Assembly (NCBI RefSeq): GCF_029601685.1
Contig: NZ_JARRIR010000011.1
Coordinates: 156,336 to 220,335, forward strand
Reading direction: 5' to 3'
Source of the DNA: Metarhizobium sp017305935
GTDB taxonomy: Bacteria; Pseudomonadota; Alphaproteobacteria; Rhizobiales; Rhizobiaceae
DNA: 64,000 nucleotides
Part shown: in pieces, positions 24,928 through 32,815 of the stretch
Position numbering within the stretch: position 1 is the first letter of the stretch
Layout: each line of letters begins with the position of its first letter
The notes under the pieces: generated by a model
Told to the model about the DNA's origin: nothing
Databases searched by the model: none
Seen by the model: only the letters and a program-made list of their open reading frames with translations
Position numbers and translations under genes: made by a program

Positions 24928-25308
24928 ATGAGGATAGCCGTTCTGACTGCATTTTCCGCCCTGATGTTGACTGCCGCGGCCTCCCACGCGCAGCAATCCG
25001 TAGATCCGAGTGGTGTCTGGCTGCGGGACGACGGCAATGCGCGTGTCCGCATCGCGCCATGCGGCCGCAATATCTGCGCAACCAATCTCTGGATCCGGGA
25101 CACCAGCAAGGGCGAAGAGGCGGGTGATCGTCTCGTCATGTCACTTCAGCCGAAATCACCGGATACATTGTCCGGCACCGCCTATGATGAGAAACGCGAG
25201 CGCACCTATTCGATCACAGTGCAGGTTTCCCATAATTCGCTTCTGACGCGTGGTTGTATTCTCGGCGGCGTGCTTTGCAAGAACGTGCGCTGGAAGCCGG
25301 CCAAATGA
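24928..25308 (+). CDS. DUF2147 exported small protein
   Basis: 126 residues. Sec signal peptide cut after ASHAQ (about residue 22). The mature part has the DUF2147 pattern GVWLRDDGNARVRIAPCGRNICAT ... RGCILGGVLCKNVRW with two cysteine pairs likely disulfide-bonded in the periplasm. Function unknown; homologues occur with envelope-stress sigma factors. GAGGA precedes the ATG. Stop overlaps the DUF1365 start. Confidence 0.8.
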   Translation: MRIAVLTAFSALMLTAAASHAQQSVDPSGVWLRDDGNARVRIAPCGRNICATNLWIRDTSKGEEAGDRLVMSLQPKSPDTLSGTAYDEKRERTYSITVQVSHNSLLTRGCILGGVLCKNVRWKPAK

Positions 25309-26168
25309 TGAACCGAAAGAAACAAGGCGTGAAGCACATCCGGGTCACCAGCATGGCTGATAACGGCCCGCCGCCCTCTGCGGCCGGCACGCTTTATCCC
25401 GGCAAGGTGATGCATCAGAGGCTCCATCCTTTTGGTCATCGCTTCAGCTATCGCGTCTTTTCCCTCCTGGTCGATGTCGACCGGCTTGTCGATCTCGCCG
25501 CGCTCACCCGTTTGCTCGCCGTGAACCGCGCCGGGCTCCTGTCATTGCGCGAGCGCGATCATGTCGAAGAAGACGGCCAGACGCTGCGACAGTTCGCCGA
25601 CCGCCTGCTGGCGCGCTCCGGTCTCGAAAGGCCTGCGGCGCGTATTCTGCTGCTCGCCTACCCGCGCATGTTCGGCTATGTCTTCAACCCGCTCTCGACC
25701 TATTTTGCCTATGATGAACAAGACCGGCTGATCGCCATCATCTATGCGGTGAGGAACACATTCGGCCAACGGCACAGCTATGTGGCGCCGGTCCTTGCAG
25801 GTGAAATCAGTGCCGCCGGCATCCGCCAGACGCGGACGAAGGTGTTTCACGTTTCCCCCTTCATGGACATGGCACTGCGCTACCATTTCCGCATCCTGCC
25901 GCCCGGCAAGACCGTGCGGGTGCGCATTCATGAGACTGCCGGCAAGGAACCCGTCCTCGCCGCCATGTTCAATGCCGACGCGGCGCCGCTGACGGACGCC
26001 ATGCTGGCGCGCTGCCTGGTCCGGTTCCCCTTCATGACGATGAAGGTGATGGCCGGAATCCATTGGGAAGCCTTCAAGCTGTGGCTGAAAGGGGCGCGCT
26101 TCCGCACAAGCCCGCCACCACCGGAGACAGCAAGTTTCGCCGACGCTGAACCGGCTTCGGAAACCTGA
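25305..26168 (+). CDS. DUF1365 protein
   Basis: 287 residues. Family hallmarks: LYPGKVMHQRLHPFGHRFSYRVF at the start, LLAYPRMFGYVFNPLSTYFAYD near residue 125, VFHVSPFMDMALRYHF near 185. DUF1365 genes are almost always next to an amine-oxidase-like and a CFA-like gene, as here, and belong to RpoE regulons in Rhodobacter. Probably helps modify unsaturated acyl chains, with the partners above. ATG 25305 overlaps the previous stop (ATGA). Confidence 0.85.
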   Translation: MMNRKKQGVKHIRVTSMADNGPPPSAAGTLYPGKVMHQRLHPFGHRFSYRVFSLLVDVDRLVDLAALTRLLAVNRAGLLSLRERDHVEEDGQTLRQFADRLLARSGLERPAARILLLAYPRMFGYVFNPLSTYFAYDEQDRLIAIIYAVRNTFGQRHSYVAPVLAGEISAAGIRQTRTKVFHVSPFMDMALRYHFRILPPGKTVRVRIHETAGKEPVLAAMFNADAAPLTDAMLARCLVRFPFMTMKVMAGIHWEAFKLWLKGARFRTSPPPPETASFADAEPASET

Positions 26169-26337
26169 TTTCGTCATGGTCGTGATCTCGGCAAGATTTC
26201 ACGGAAGGTCTCTTGAAACGCAGATTGCCTGAAACCAAGCTGATTCCGTCCGCTGCTGAAACAGCGTTGCTTTGCTGGATCAGTCGTCTTTCAGCACTTC
26301 GTAGCCATGTTGCTTCACGAGCCAACCATGTCCGCAC

Positions 26338-26751
26338 TCAGATGGCGCCAGCGATTGCCTTCAACCAGATACTGACGGCAACGGCACCGCTATCGGGGTG
26401 ACCAATGCCACGTATTCCGAGATAGCTCGCCCGCCCAAGACGCGGCTTCATCGTCTTCGTCGCTTCGGCGCCGGCATTGCCAGCATTGACCGCCGCCTCC
26501 CCGGCTTCATCAGCCGAGGCGCCCTCGCCCAGCTTGTCCTCGAACATTTGCGCCGCCGGATGCAGCGCGTCGATCATAATCCGGTCCCCTGGCTTCGCTC
26601 CGCCAAGATCAGACACGGCGGCAACCGCCGCGACAAAGGCCCAGGCCATCTGCATGGCAGTCGGCTCCTCTATACCGTCAAGATGGCGGGAAGCGCGCAT
26701 CAAACCCGTCGTATAGAACGGGTCAGAGCTGCCACCGATCGCCCTGCGCAC
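26338..26751 (-). pseudogene. 3' fragment of a dihydroxyacetone kinase L-subunit gene (dhaL-like)
   Basis: The minus strand encodes the C-terminal about 135 residues of a DhaL/DAK2 domain: AIGGSSDPFYTTGLMRA, VSDLGGAKPGDRIMIDALHPA, then GAEATKTMKPRLGRASYLGIR and GIGHPDSGAVAVSIW. The N-terminal half with the ADP-binding start is missing; upstream the frame runs straight into IS5-type transposase sequence at about 26752. No DhaK gene is present. It is a truncated relic, the domain that would phosphorylate dihydroxyacetone or a tetrulose. Confidence 0.75.
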
Positions 26752-27175
26752 GAAGGCGACGGGGCGGCCGCAATCATCGCTCAGCGCGTGGATTTTGGTC
26801 GGGCGCCCGCCGCGCGAGGTGCCAATGGCGTGACGACAAGCCCCCTTTTACGCCCGCTGCCGAGCAATGGGCCTTGATGTGCGTTGAGTCCACCGGACCG
26901 GTGAACACGCCGCTCGATCCGTTCAGGGCGTGGAAGATCCGCTCCCACACACCCTGGCGGCTCCATCGGTTCCAGCGATTGTAGATCGTGGTGTAGGGTC
27001 CATAGACCACTGGACAGTCCTTCCAGCGCCCGCCAGAGCGCAACATGTGCATGATTCCCGAGATTACTCGGCGGTCATCCACTCGTCGCGCACCACGCCG
27101 GCCGCTCGGCAGATGCGGTTGGATCGCCTTCCACTCCGCATCCGAAAGCCAATAAACGTCCCGCTTCCTTGCCAT
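26752..27175 (-). pseudogene. Truncated, frameshifted IS5-family transposase
   Basis: Minus-strand start MARKRDVYWLSDAEWKAI followed by PHLPSGRRGARRVDDRRVI, GGRWKDCPVVYGPYTTIYNRW and GPVDSTHIKAHCSAAG: the N-terminal part of an IS5/IS1031-group DDE transposase. A frameshift near 26835 is needed to continue into RHAIGTSRGGRPTKIHALS. The second half of the transposase, including the later DDE residues, is absent, cut at the dhaL fragment. The element cannot be active. No clear pair of terminal inverted repeats was seen. Confidence 0.8.
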
Positions 27176-27877
27176 CCGAAAACCTCCGGATCACAGGGAA
27201 TTACACACTCGCACCATCAGCAACCCAAATTGAGTATCGAGCCTAATGGGCACATTACTCCTAACACTTAACAAGTGGGAGATCGTGTCCGGGGATTTGG
27301 GAGGCCACTACATGTTGCCTATCCCAATAATTAGCTCGATCCTTTCGGGCTTCTCCTGACATGCGTATCATTCAACAGCAGTTCGCTAACGCTGCATACT
27401 ACGGGGCATCATCATCCAGCGCGCCGCCCGGCCGCTTTTCCGGATCAATCCAGTCCTGCCGCTTGTGGCGCGAGCGGGCGCTGAAATTCCTGGCGAAAGC
27501 ACTGCACAGTCATCCGGTCGGACGGAAAGGCAACGACAGTGCGCTCGTCACGGTCATCTAGGTCGATATCGACATGCCAAACCGTTTGCATATGCTTGAG
27601 AGCAAGATATGCGCGCAACGGTCAGGAGAAACCTCGGCGGCCAATAGTTCGGTGTGCCGGATCGTATGATATCGTCGCGTCAAACACCGTTTGGAGCCGC
27701 GGGAGGCATAGCGTCAGACGCGCTTAGCTTTCCCCAAAGCGCTGGACGACGCAGTAGCATCCGTTATCTTCTGGCTCCCCAGATGCGTCATGAATCAAAC
27801 CTGAAGAAGGCCTGAGTCGCTGCCTTTCTCATCTGATTCCATCAGACGCCAACGCACCACACCCTAACCAGCTGGGC
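27176..27877. other. Gene-free stretch before repA
   Basis: About 700 bases of lower GC than the neighbours, with only short frames lacking ribosome sites or recognisable motifs. It probably holds the left end of the decayed IS element and the promoter region of repABC. I see no supportable gene in it. The 169-base stretch 26169-26337 left of the dhaL relic is likewise empty. Confidence 0.5.
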
Positions 27878-27895
27878 GATTGTCAGCTGACAATC
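27878..27895. promoter_or_regulatory. Perfect 18-bp palindrome upstream of repA (parS-like)
   Basis: GATTGTCAGCTGACAATC is a perfect palindrome about 140 bases before the chosen repA start. Its core TTGTCAGCTGACAA agrees with the internal part of the repABC parS pattern (GTTNNCNGCNGNNAAC) except for the outer bases. A close relative lies behind repB at 30241-30262. Likely a RepB binding site. Confidence 0.6.
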
Positions 27896-28032
27896 TCGTC
27901 ATCTATTTGTTTTTGAAGAAAAATATTTCCTCAAACGTTGCGTCGTTTTTCGTTAACCAAAAAGCGCTTGACGCAATGGCGCAATTGCCGATCATTTGCG
28001 CTGAATTCAACGAATTATTGGAATTTGCGCGA

Positions 28033-29250
28033 ATGGCGACCAAAGCCGCGATTGTCGAGAAAACACAGAAGGGCACGCAGGTGTCGATCGACGAGACAAT
28101 CTCTCACGATTCGAGCATTCTGAGCAGCCAGCTTCAGGTTCTGTACGAGCGGCTGTTCTCGCCGCACGCCAAGAAAACCCTGCGCCGCTTCAGCAGCGCC
28201 GAGGCGGCCAAGCTGCTCGGCGTCACCGACAGCTATGTTCGCCACATCGCCTCGCAGGACGATACGGTGACGTCGGAGAAATCCGCCGCCGGCCGCCGCA
28301 CCTTCTCGCTGGACGAGGTCAATACCATCCGCCAGATCCTCGGGCGGACGAAGGTGTCCTATCTTCCGGGACGGCGCGAGAGNNNNNNNNNNNNNNNNNN
28401 NNNNNNNNNNNNNNNNNNNNNNNNNNNNNNNNNNNNNNNNNNNNNNNNNNNNNNNNNNNNNNNNNNNNNNNNNNNNNNNNNNNNNNNNNNNNNNNNNNNN
28501 NNNNNNNNNNNNNNNNNNNNNNNNNNNNNNNNNNNNNNNNNNNNNNNNNNNNNNNNNNNNNNNNNNNNNNNNNNNNNNNNNNNNNNNNNNNNNNNNNNNN
28601 NNNNNNNNNNNNNNNNNNNNNNNNNNNNNNNNNNNNNNNNNNNNNNNNNNNNNNNNNNNNNNNNNNNNNNNNNNNNNNNNNNNNNNNNNNNNNNNNNNNN
28701 NNNNNNNNNNNNNNNNNNNNNNNNNNNNNNNNNNNNNNNNNNNNNNNNNNNNNNNNNNNNNNNNNNNNNNNNNNNNNNNNNNNNNNNNNNNNNNNNNNNN
28801 NNNNNNNNNNNNNNNNNNNNNNNNNNNNNNNNNNNNNNNNNNNNNNNNNNNNNNNNNNNNNNNNNNNNNNNNNNNNNNNNNNNNNNNNNNNNNNNNNNNN
28901 NNNNNNNNNNNNNNNNNNNNNNNNNNNNNNNNNNNNNNNNNNNNNNNNNNNNNNNNNNNNNNNNNNNNNNNNNNNNNNNNNNNNNNNNNNNNNNNNNNNN
29001 NNNNNNNNNNNNNNNNNNNNNNNNNNNNNNNNNNNNNNNNNNNNNNNNNNNNNNNNNNNNNNNNNNNNNNNNNNNNNNNNNNNNNNNNNNNNNNNNNNNN
29101 NNNNNNNNNNNNNNNNNNNNNNNNNNNNNNNNNNNNNNNNNNNNNNNNNNNNNNNNNNNNNNNNNNNNNNNNNNNNNNNNNNNNNNNNNNNNNNACAGTG
29201 TCAACGCCGAAATCGAAAATCTGGTGCAAGCCGCATGGGGTCGGGCATGA
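28033..29250 (+). CDS. repA: Plasmid partitioning protein RepA (ParA-like), partly unreadable
   Basis: 405 codons plus stop, the usual RepA length. The readable N-terminus contains SSQLQVLYERLFSPHAKKTLRRFSSAEAAKLLGVTDSYVRHI, the helix-turn-helix region conserved in repABC RepA, which autoregulates the operon. Residues from about 118 to 387, including the ATPase P-loop, are N (28383-29194). The C-terminus SVNAEIENLVQAAWGRA is readable. ATG 28033 is preferred over an upstream TTG (27880), which would place the palindrome inside the gene. The stop overlaps repB (ATGA). Confidence 0.88.
   Translation: MATKAAIVEKTQKGTQVSIDETISHDSSILSSQLQVLYERLFSPHAKKTLRRFSSAEAAKLLGVTDSYVRHIASQDDTVTSEKSAAGRRTFSLDEVNTIRQILGRTKVSYLPGRREXXXXXXXXXXXXXXXXXXXXXXXXXXXXXXXXXXXXXXXXXXXXXXXXXXXXXXXXXXXXXXXXXXXXXXXXXXXXXXXXXXXXXXXXXXXXXXXXXXXXXXXXXXXXXXXXXXXXXXXXXXXXXXXXXXXXXXXXXXXXXXXXXXXXXXXXXXXXXXXXXXXXXXXXXXXXXXXXXXXXXXXXXXXXXXXXXXXXXXXXXXXXXXXXXXXXXXXXXXXXXXXXXXXXXXXXXXXXXXXXXXXXXXXXXXXXXXXXXXXXXXXXXXXXXXXXSVNAEIENLVQAAWGRA
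28383..29194. other. Unreadable bases (N) in repA
   Basis: 812 N positions cover the ATPase domain of repA; nothing can be said about its residues. Reading frame is consistent across the gap if its length is true. Confidence 0.95.
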
Positions 29251-30239
29251 AGGGCAGGGATATCCTGAAGAGCATGGTGAGCGGGGGCGAACAGCCGAAG
29301 CCGGAAGCATCGCATCCGCCCGCCCATCAGAAGCCGGCCGGCGCCGTGCGCGCCATGAACCTGTCGCTCGGGCGGCTGAATTCCGAGGCCGCTGCCGCCA
29401 AGGAGTTGCGCGACGCCATCGCTGCCGGTGACCGCGTCGTCGAAATCGATCCGGCGCAGATCGAGACCTCCTTCATCCCGGATCGCATTCCGCTCGAAGC
29501 CGATCCCGATCTCGACGAACTGATCGCGTCGATCGCCGAGACCGGACAGAAGGTGCCGATCCTGGTGCGGCCGCATCCAAGCCGCGACAAACACTATCAG
29601 GCCGCCTATGGCCATCGCCGCCTGCGGGCGGCGGCGGCACTTGGCCGCCCGGTGCGAGCCATCGTCAAGACGCTGACCGACGAGGAGGTAATCCTCGCGN
29701 NNNNNNNNNNNNNNNNNNNNNNNGTCGACCTGAGCTTCATCGAGCGCGCGCTGTTTGCCCGGCGCATGCAGGAGCATGGTTTCGACCGGGAAACGATTTC
29801 GCGCGCCCTCTCCGTCGACAAGCCGGAAGCATCCCGCCTGCTGCAGGTGGCCGACAGCATTCCGACCGCGATGATCCTTGCGATCGGCCCGGCCCCCAAG
29901 GTCGGCCGTCCTCGCTGGCTGGCACTTGCCGACCGGCTGAAAGACCCGGCGCTGAACCGGCGGGCGGATCGCGAAATGCGGATCGCCGATTTTGGCAGCG
30001 CCGACACCAATGCCCGCTTCGAGCGGCTCTGGAAGGTGACTGGCGAAACCAGGAAGAAGGAAAAGGCCACGGAAACGGTACGCACCCGCAAGGGCCAGCC
30101 GCTCGCCACGATCGAGCATGGCGGACGCGGCGCGAAGATCACCGTAACCTCGGGAGAATTCGCTGCTTTTCTGTCTGCGAAAATGCCGGACATCGTTTCG
30201 GCTTTCGAGCGGGAAAATGCAGCTTCGTCAAACAGCTAA
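29247..30239 (+). CDS. repB: Plasmid partitioning protein RepB (ParB-like)
   Basis: 330 residues. N-terminal KGRDILKSM, then the ParB/sulfiredoxin-like nuclease-fold domain from about residue 65 (EIDPAQIETSFIPDR, LIASIAETGQKVPILVRPH, YGHRRLRAAAALGRPVRAIV), and a helix-turn-helix part (MQEHGFDRETISRALSVDKPEASRLL near residue 180) that binds parS. Eight codons are N (29700-29723). ATG 29247 overlaps the repA stop, so coupled translation; ATG 29235 is an alternative. Works with RepA to segregate the replicon. Confidence 0.92.
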   Translation: MKGRDILKSMVSGGEQPKPEASHPPAHQKPAGAVRAMNLSLGRLNSEAAAAKELRDAIAAGDRVVEIDPAQIETSFIPDRIPLEADPDLDELIASIAETGQKVPILVRPHPSRDKHYQAAYGHRRLRAAAALGRPVRAIVKTLTDEEVILAXXXXXXXXVDLSFIERALFARRMQEHGFDRETISRALSVDKPEASRLLQVADSIPTAMILAIGPAPKVGRPRWLALADRLKDPALNRRADREMRIADFGSADTNARFERLWKVTGETRKKEKATETVRTRKGQPLATIEHGGRGAKITVTSGEFAAFLSAKMPDIVSAFERENAASSNS

Positions 30240-30240
30240 C

Positions 30241-30262
30241 GGAATTGTCACCTGACAATTCC
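30241..30262. promoter_or_regulatory. Imperfect 22-bp palindrome directly after repB (parS-like)
   Basis: GGAATTGTCA-CC-TGACAATTCC has perfect 10-bp arms and starts one base after the repB stop. It shares ATTGTCA/TGACAAT with the palindrome at 27878-27895. Most likely a second RepB/parS site. The antisense RNA expected between repB and repC would lie in the unreadable stretch that follows. Confidence 0.6.
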
Positions 30263-30273
30263 GCCATTTGAAG

Positions 30274-30845
30274 NNNNNNNNNNNNNNNNNNNNNNNNNNN
30301 NNNNNNNNNNNNNNNNNNNNNNNNNNNNNNNNNNNNNNNNNNNNNNNNNNNNNNNNNNNNNNNNNNNNNNNNNNNNNNNNNNNNNNNNNNNNNNNNNNNN
30401 NNNNNNNNNNNNNNNNNNNNNNNNNNNNNNNNNNNNNNNNNNNNNNNNNNNNNNNNNNNNNNNNNNNNNNNNNNNNNNNNNNNNNNNNNNNNNNNNNNNN
30501 NNNNNNNNNNNNNNNNNNNNNNNNNNNNNNNNNNNNNNNNNNNNNNNNNNNNNNNNNNNNNNNNNNNNNNNNNNNNNNNNNNNNNNNNNNNNNNNNNNNN
30601 NNNNNNNNNNNNNNNNNNNNNNNNNNNNNNNNNNNNNNNNNNNNNNNNNNNNNNNNNNNNNNNNNNNNNNNNNNNNNNNNNNNNNNNNNNNNNNNNNNNN
30701 NNNNNNNNNNNNNNNNNNNNNNNNNNNNNNNNNNNNNNNNNNNNNNNNNNNNNNNNNNNNNNNNNNNNNNNNNNNNNNNNNNNNNNNNNNNNNNNNNNNN
30801 NNNNNNNNNNNNNNNNNNNNNNNNNNNNNNNNNNNNNNNNNNNNN
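30274..30845. other. Unreadable bases (N): repB-repC intergenic region and 5' part of repC
   Basis: 572 N positions. In repABC loci this interval holds the counter-transcribed RNA gene (incA) and the repC start, neither of which can be checked here. Confidence 0.95.
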
Positions 30846-31650
30846 GTTCGGCTTCAATCTTGCGCCATTGCTGAGCCGCGCCGACGAATTCGCCCGCCTC
30901 GCTTTGGAGGTCGCCGAGGAGCGGCGATTGCTGCGCCAGGCCCGGGAGACGCTGGCCATCTGCCGCCGCGACGTGCGAAAACTGATCTCGGCAGCCCTTC
31001 AGGAAGGCGCCGATGGCGACTGGCTGGCGATCGAAGCCCGCTATGCCGACCTCACCGCCCATCTTCCGCGCGTGCCGAGTCTCGTGGATGTCGAAGGGGT
31101 ATTGCCTGCAATGGAGGCTTTGCGCGAGGAAATCGTCAACGCTTTGGAAAAACAGATGAAATTGCGCGAAACGGCCGCCAATGACATCCAAAATGGTCGC
31201 CACATACAGAATTCACATCCCGAATCCATTCCTGAATCTGAACCGCAAACGAAGCCACCTCGGAAAGACATTTCGGTTCGAAATGTGGCCAACCTCGTCC
31301 AGACGCCAAAAGCATTTNNNNNNNNNNNNNNNNNNNNNNNNNNNNNNNNNNNNNNNNNNNNNNNNNNNNNNNNNNNNNNNNNNNNNNNNNNNNNNNNNNN
31401 NNNNNNNNNNNNNNNNNNNNNNNNNNNNNNNNNNNNNNNNNNNNNNNNNNNNNNNNNNNNNNNNNNNNNNNNNNNNNNNNNNNNNNNNNNNNNNNNNNNN
31501 NNNNNNNNNNNNNNNNNNNNNNNNNNNNNNNNNNNNNNNNNNNNNNNNNNNNNNNNNNNNNNNNNNNAGGCGGCGACCGGCCGGTTCTCACCGGGACCGA
31601 TGCTGATGGCGTTGATGCGCGCCCATACAGGCGAAAGGCGCTCGACATGA
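30846..31650 (+). CDS. repC: Replication initiator RepC, readable 3' part
   Basis: The start codon is in the N stretch before 30846; coordinates give the readable portion only. Residues seen: FGFNLAPLLSRADEFARLA, VAEERRLLRQARETLAICRRDVRKLI, then YADLTAHLPRVP, all typical of the middle of RepC in rhizobial repABC plasmids. A second N block (31318-31567) hides part of the C-terminal domain. The end reads RFSPGPMLMALMRAH. RepC alone initiates replication, with the origin usually inside its own gene. It converges on the amidohydrolase gene, 25 bases apart. Confidence 0.88.
31318..31567. other. Unreadable bases (N) in repC
   Basis: 250 N positions within the C-terminal half of repC, where the AT-rich replication origin is often located in this family; it cannot be examined. 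Confidence 0.95.
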
Positions 31651-31675
31651 CGGATGGCTGAAGCCGATGGCCTCG

Positions 31676-32716
31676 TCAGGCCGAACCGTGTTCAAACCCC
31701 GAGAGCACATTGACGGCGTTGACACCCAGCATCTCAACGGCATAACCGCCCTCCATGACGAACAATGTCGGCAGGCCGAGGGCTGCGATACGTTCGCCGA
31801 TGGTGACGAAATGCGCGCTTTCGAGCCTGAACTGCGAGATCGGATCGTCCTTGAACGTATCGACGCCGAGCGAGACGACAAGTGTGTCCGCACCATAGGC
31901 GGCAATGCGGGCGCAGGCATCCTCGAAGGCATTCCGCCAGCGGGGCCAGTCGGTGCCGGAGGGCAGGGGATAGTTGAGGTTGTAGCCGGTTCCGGCACCT
32001 GACCCGGTCTCGCGGGCATAGCCGAGATGGAAAGGGAATTCGAAGTCGGGATCGCCATGCAGCGAGGCGAGCAGCACGTCGTCGCGGTCGTAGAAGATTT
32101 CCTGCGTGCCGTTGCCGTGGTGATAGTCGATATCGAGGATGGCGACACGCCCGGCCCCCTGGTCACGAAAATATTGCGCGGCGATGGCGGCGTTGTTGAG
32201 GTAGCAATAGCCGCCGAAGAAATCGCGGCCGGCATGGTGGCCAGGCGGGCGGCACAGCGAAAAGGCCGATCGGGCGCCGTTCCGGACGATCTCGGCGCCG
32301 GCAAGCGCGGTATCGGACGCACGCTTGGCCGCCCTCCATGTCGTTTCGGTGATCGATCCGGCCATGTCGAAGGAATAATAAGATAGTCGCGCATCGAGGC
32401 CGGAGGGGGGCGTATCGATCGGCGGCATGGAACGGTGCCGCCAGCTATAGGGCCAGACTTCGCCGTCCCGGCCCGCCGCGCGCCACTCATCGAACACGCT
32501 GCGCAGAAAGTCGACATAGCCGGTGTCGTGGATCCGCTTGATGAGGGCGATGTCGAATTCCGCCGGTGTCTCCACCGGACCGAGGCCGACTTCCCGGACG
32601 CGAGCCAGCACGATTTCGGCGCGCCTGGGCATTTCGAAGGTCTCGACGATCTTGCCGAAGGAGAGTTCCATGCCGCTGTGATGGAGATGGTGGTCGGACG
32701 TGTAGAAGGTTTTCAT
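31676..32716 (-). CDS. Acetylpolyamine amidohydrolase (histone deacetylase superfamily)
   Basis: 346 residues. All catalytic residues of Mycoplana AphA are present with a constant offset of two: His160/His161 (CRPPGHHAGRD), zinc ligands Asp197 and His199 (ILDIDYHHGNG), Asp286 (SLGVDTF) and Tyr325 (EGGYAVE). Length equals AphA (341). It should remove acetyl groups from acetylpolyamines or similar acetylated amines in the cytoplasm. Start ATG 32716. It is the last gene behind the amide/amino-acid type ABC importer, separated from the binding protein gene by a terminator-like hairpin and an AT-rich stretch that may hold its own promoter. Confidence 0.9.
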   Translation of the reverse strand: MKTFYTSDHHLHHSGMELSFGKIVETFEMPRRAEIVLARVREVGLGPVETPAEFDIALIKRIHDTGYVDFLRSVFDEWRAAGRDGEVWPYSWRHRSMPPIDTPPSGLDARLSYYSFDMAGSITETTWRAAKRASDTALAGAEIVRNGARSAFSLCRPPGHHAGRDFFGGYCYLNNAAIAAQYFRDQGAGRVAILDIDYHHGNGTQEIFYDRDDVLLASLHGDPDFEFPFHLGYARETGSGAGTGYNLNYPLPSGTDWPRWRNAFEDACARIAAYGADTLVVSLGVDTFKDDPISQFRLESAHFVTIGERIAALGLPTLFVMEGGYAVEMLGVNAVNVLSGFEHGSA

Positions 32717-32760
32717 CGGTGGCTTTGCCTCGCAAAAAAATTCTCTAAAAACAATAGAAT

Positions 32761-32793
32761 AACGCCGCCCCACGATGTTTGCCGGGCGGCGTT
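32761..32793 (-). terminator. Stem-loop and T-rich tail after the binding-protein gene
   Basis: AACGCCGCCC and GGGCGGCGTT form a perfect 10-bp stem with a 13-nt loop. On the minus strand it is followed by ATTCTATTGTTTTT. It ends or attenuates the transcript after the gene ending at 32816. Confidence 0.6.
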
Positions 32794-32815
32794 TCGGTCT
32801 TTGATTGGCGTGGTG

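Noticed and set aside
26074..26337. Short minus-strand frame ending near 26338
   Set aside because: No recognisable motif; it overlaps the 3' end of the DUF1365 gene and lies in a decayed region.
27880..28032. Longer repA starting with TTG at 27880
   Set aside because: It would put the palindrome inside the coding region and adds 51 residues not seen in RepA; ATG 28033 gives the normal length.
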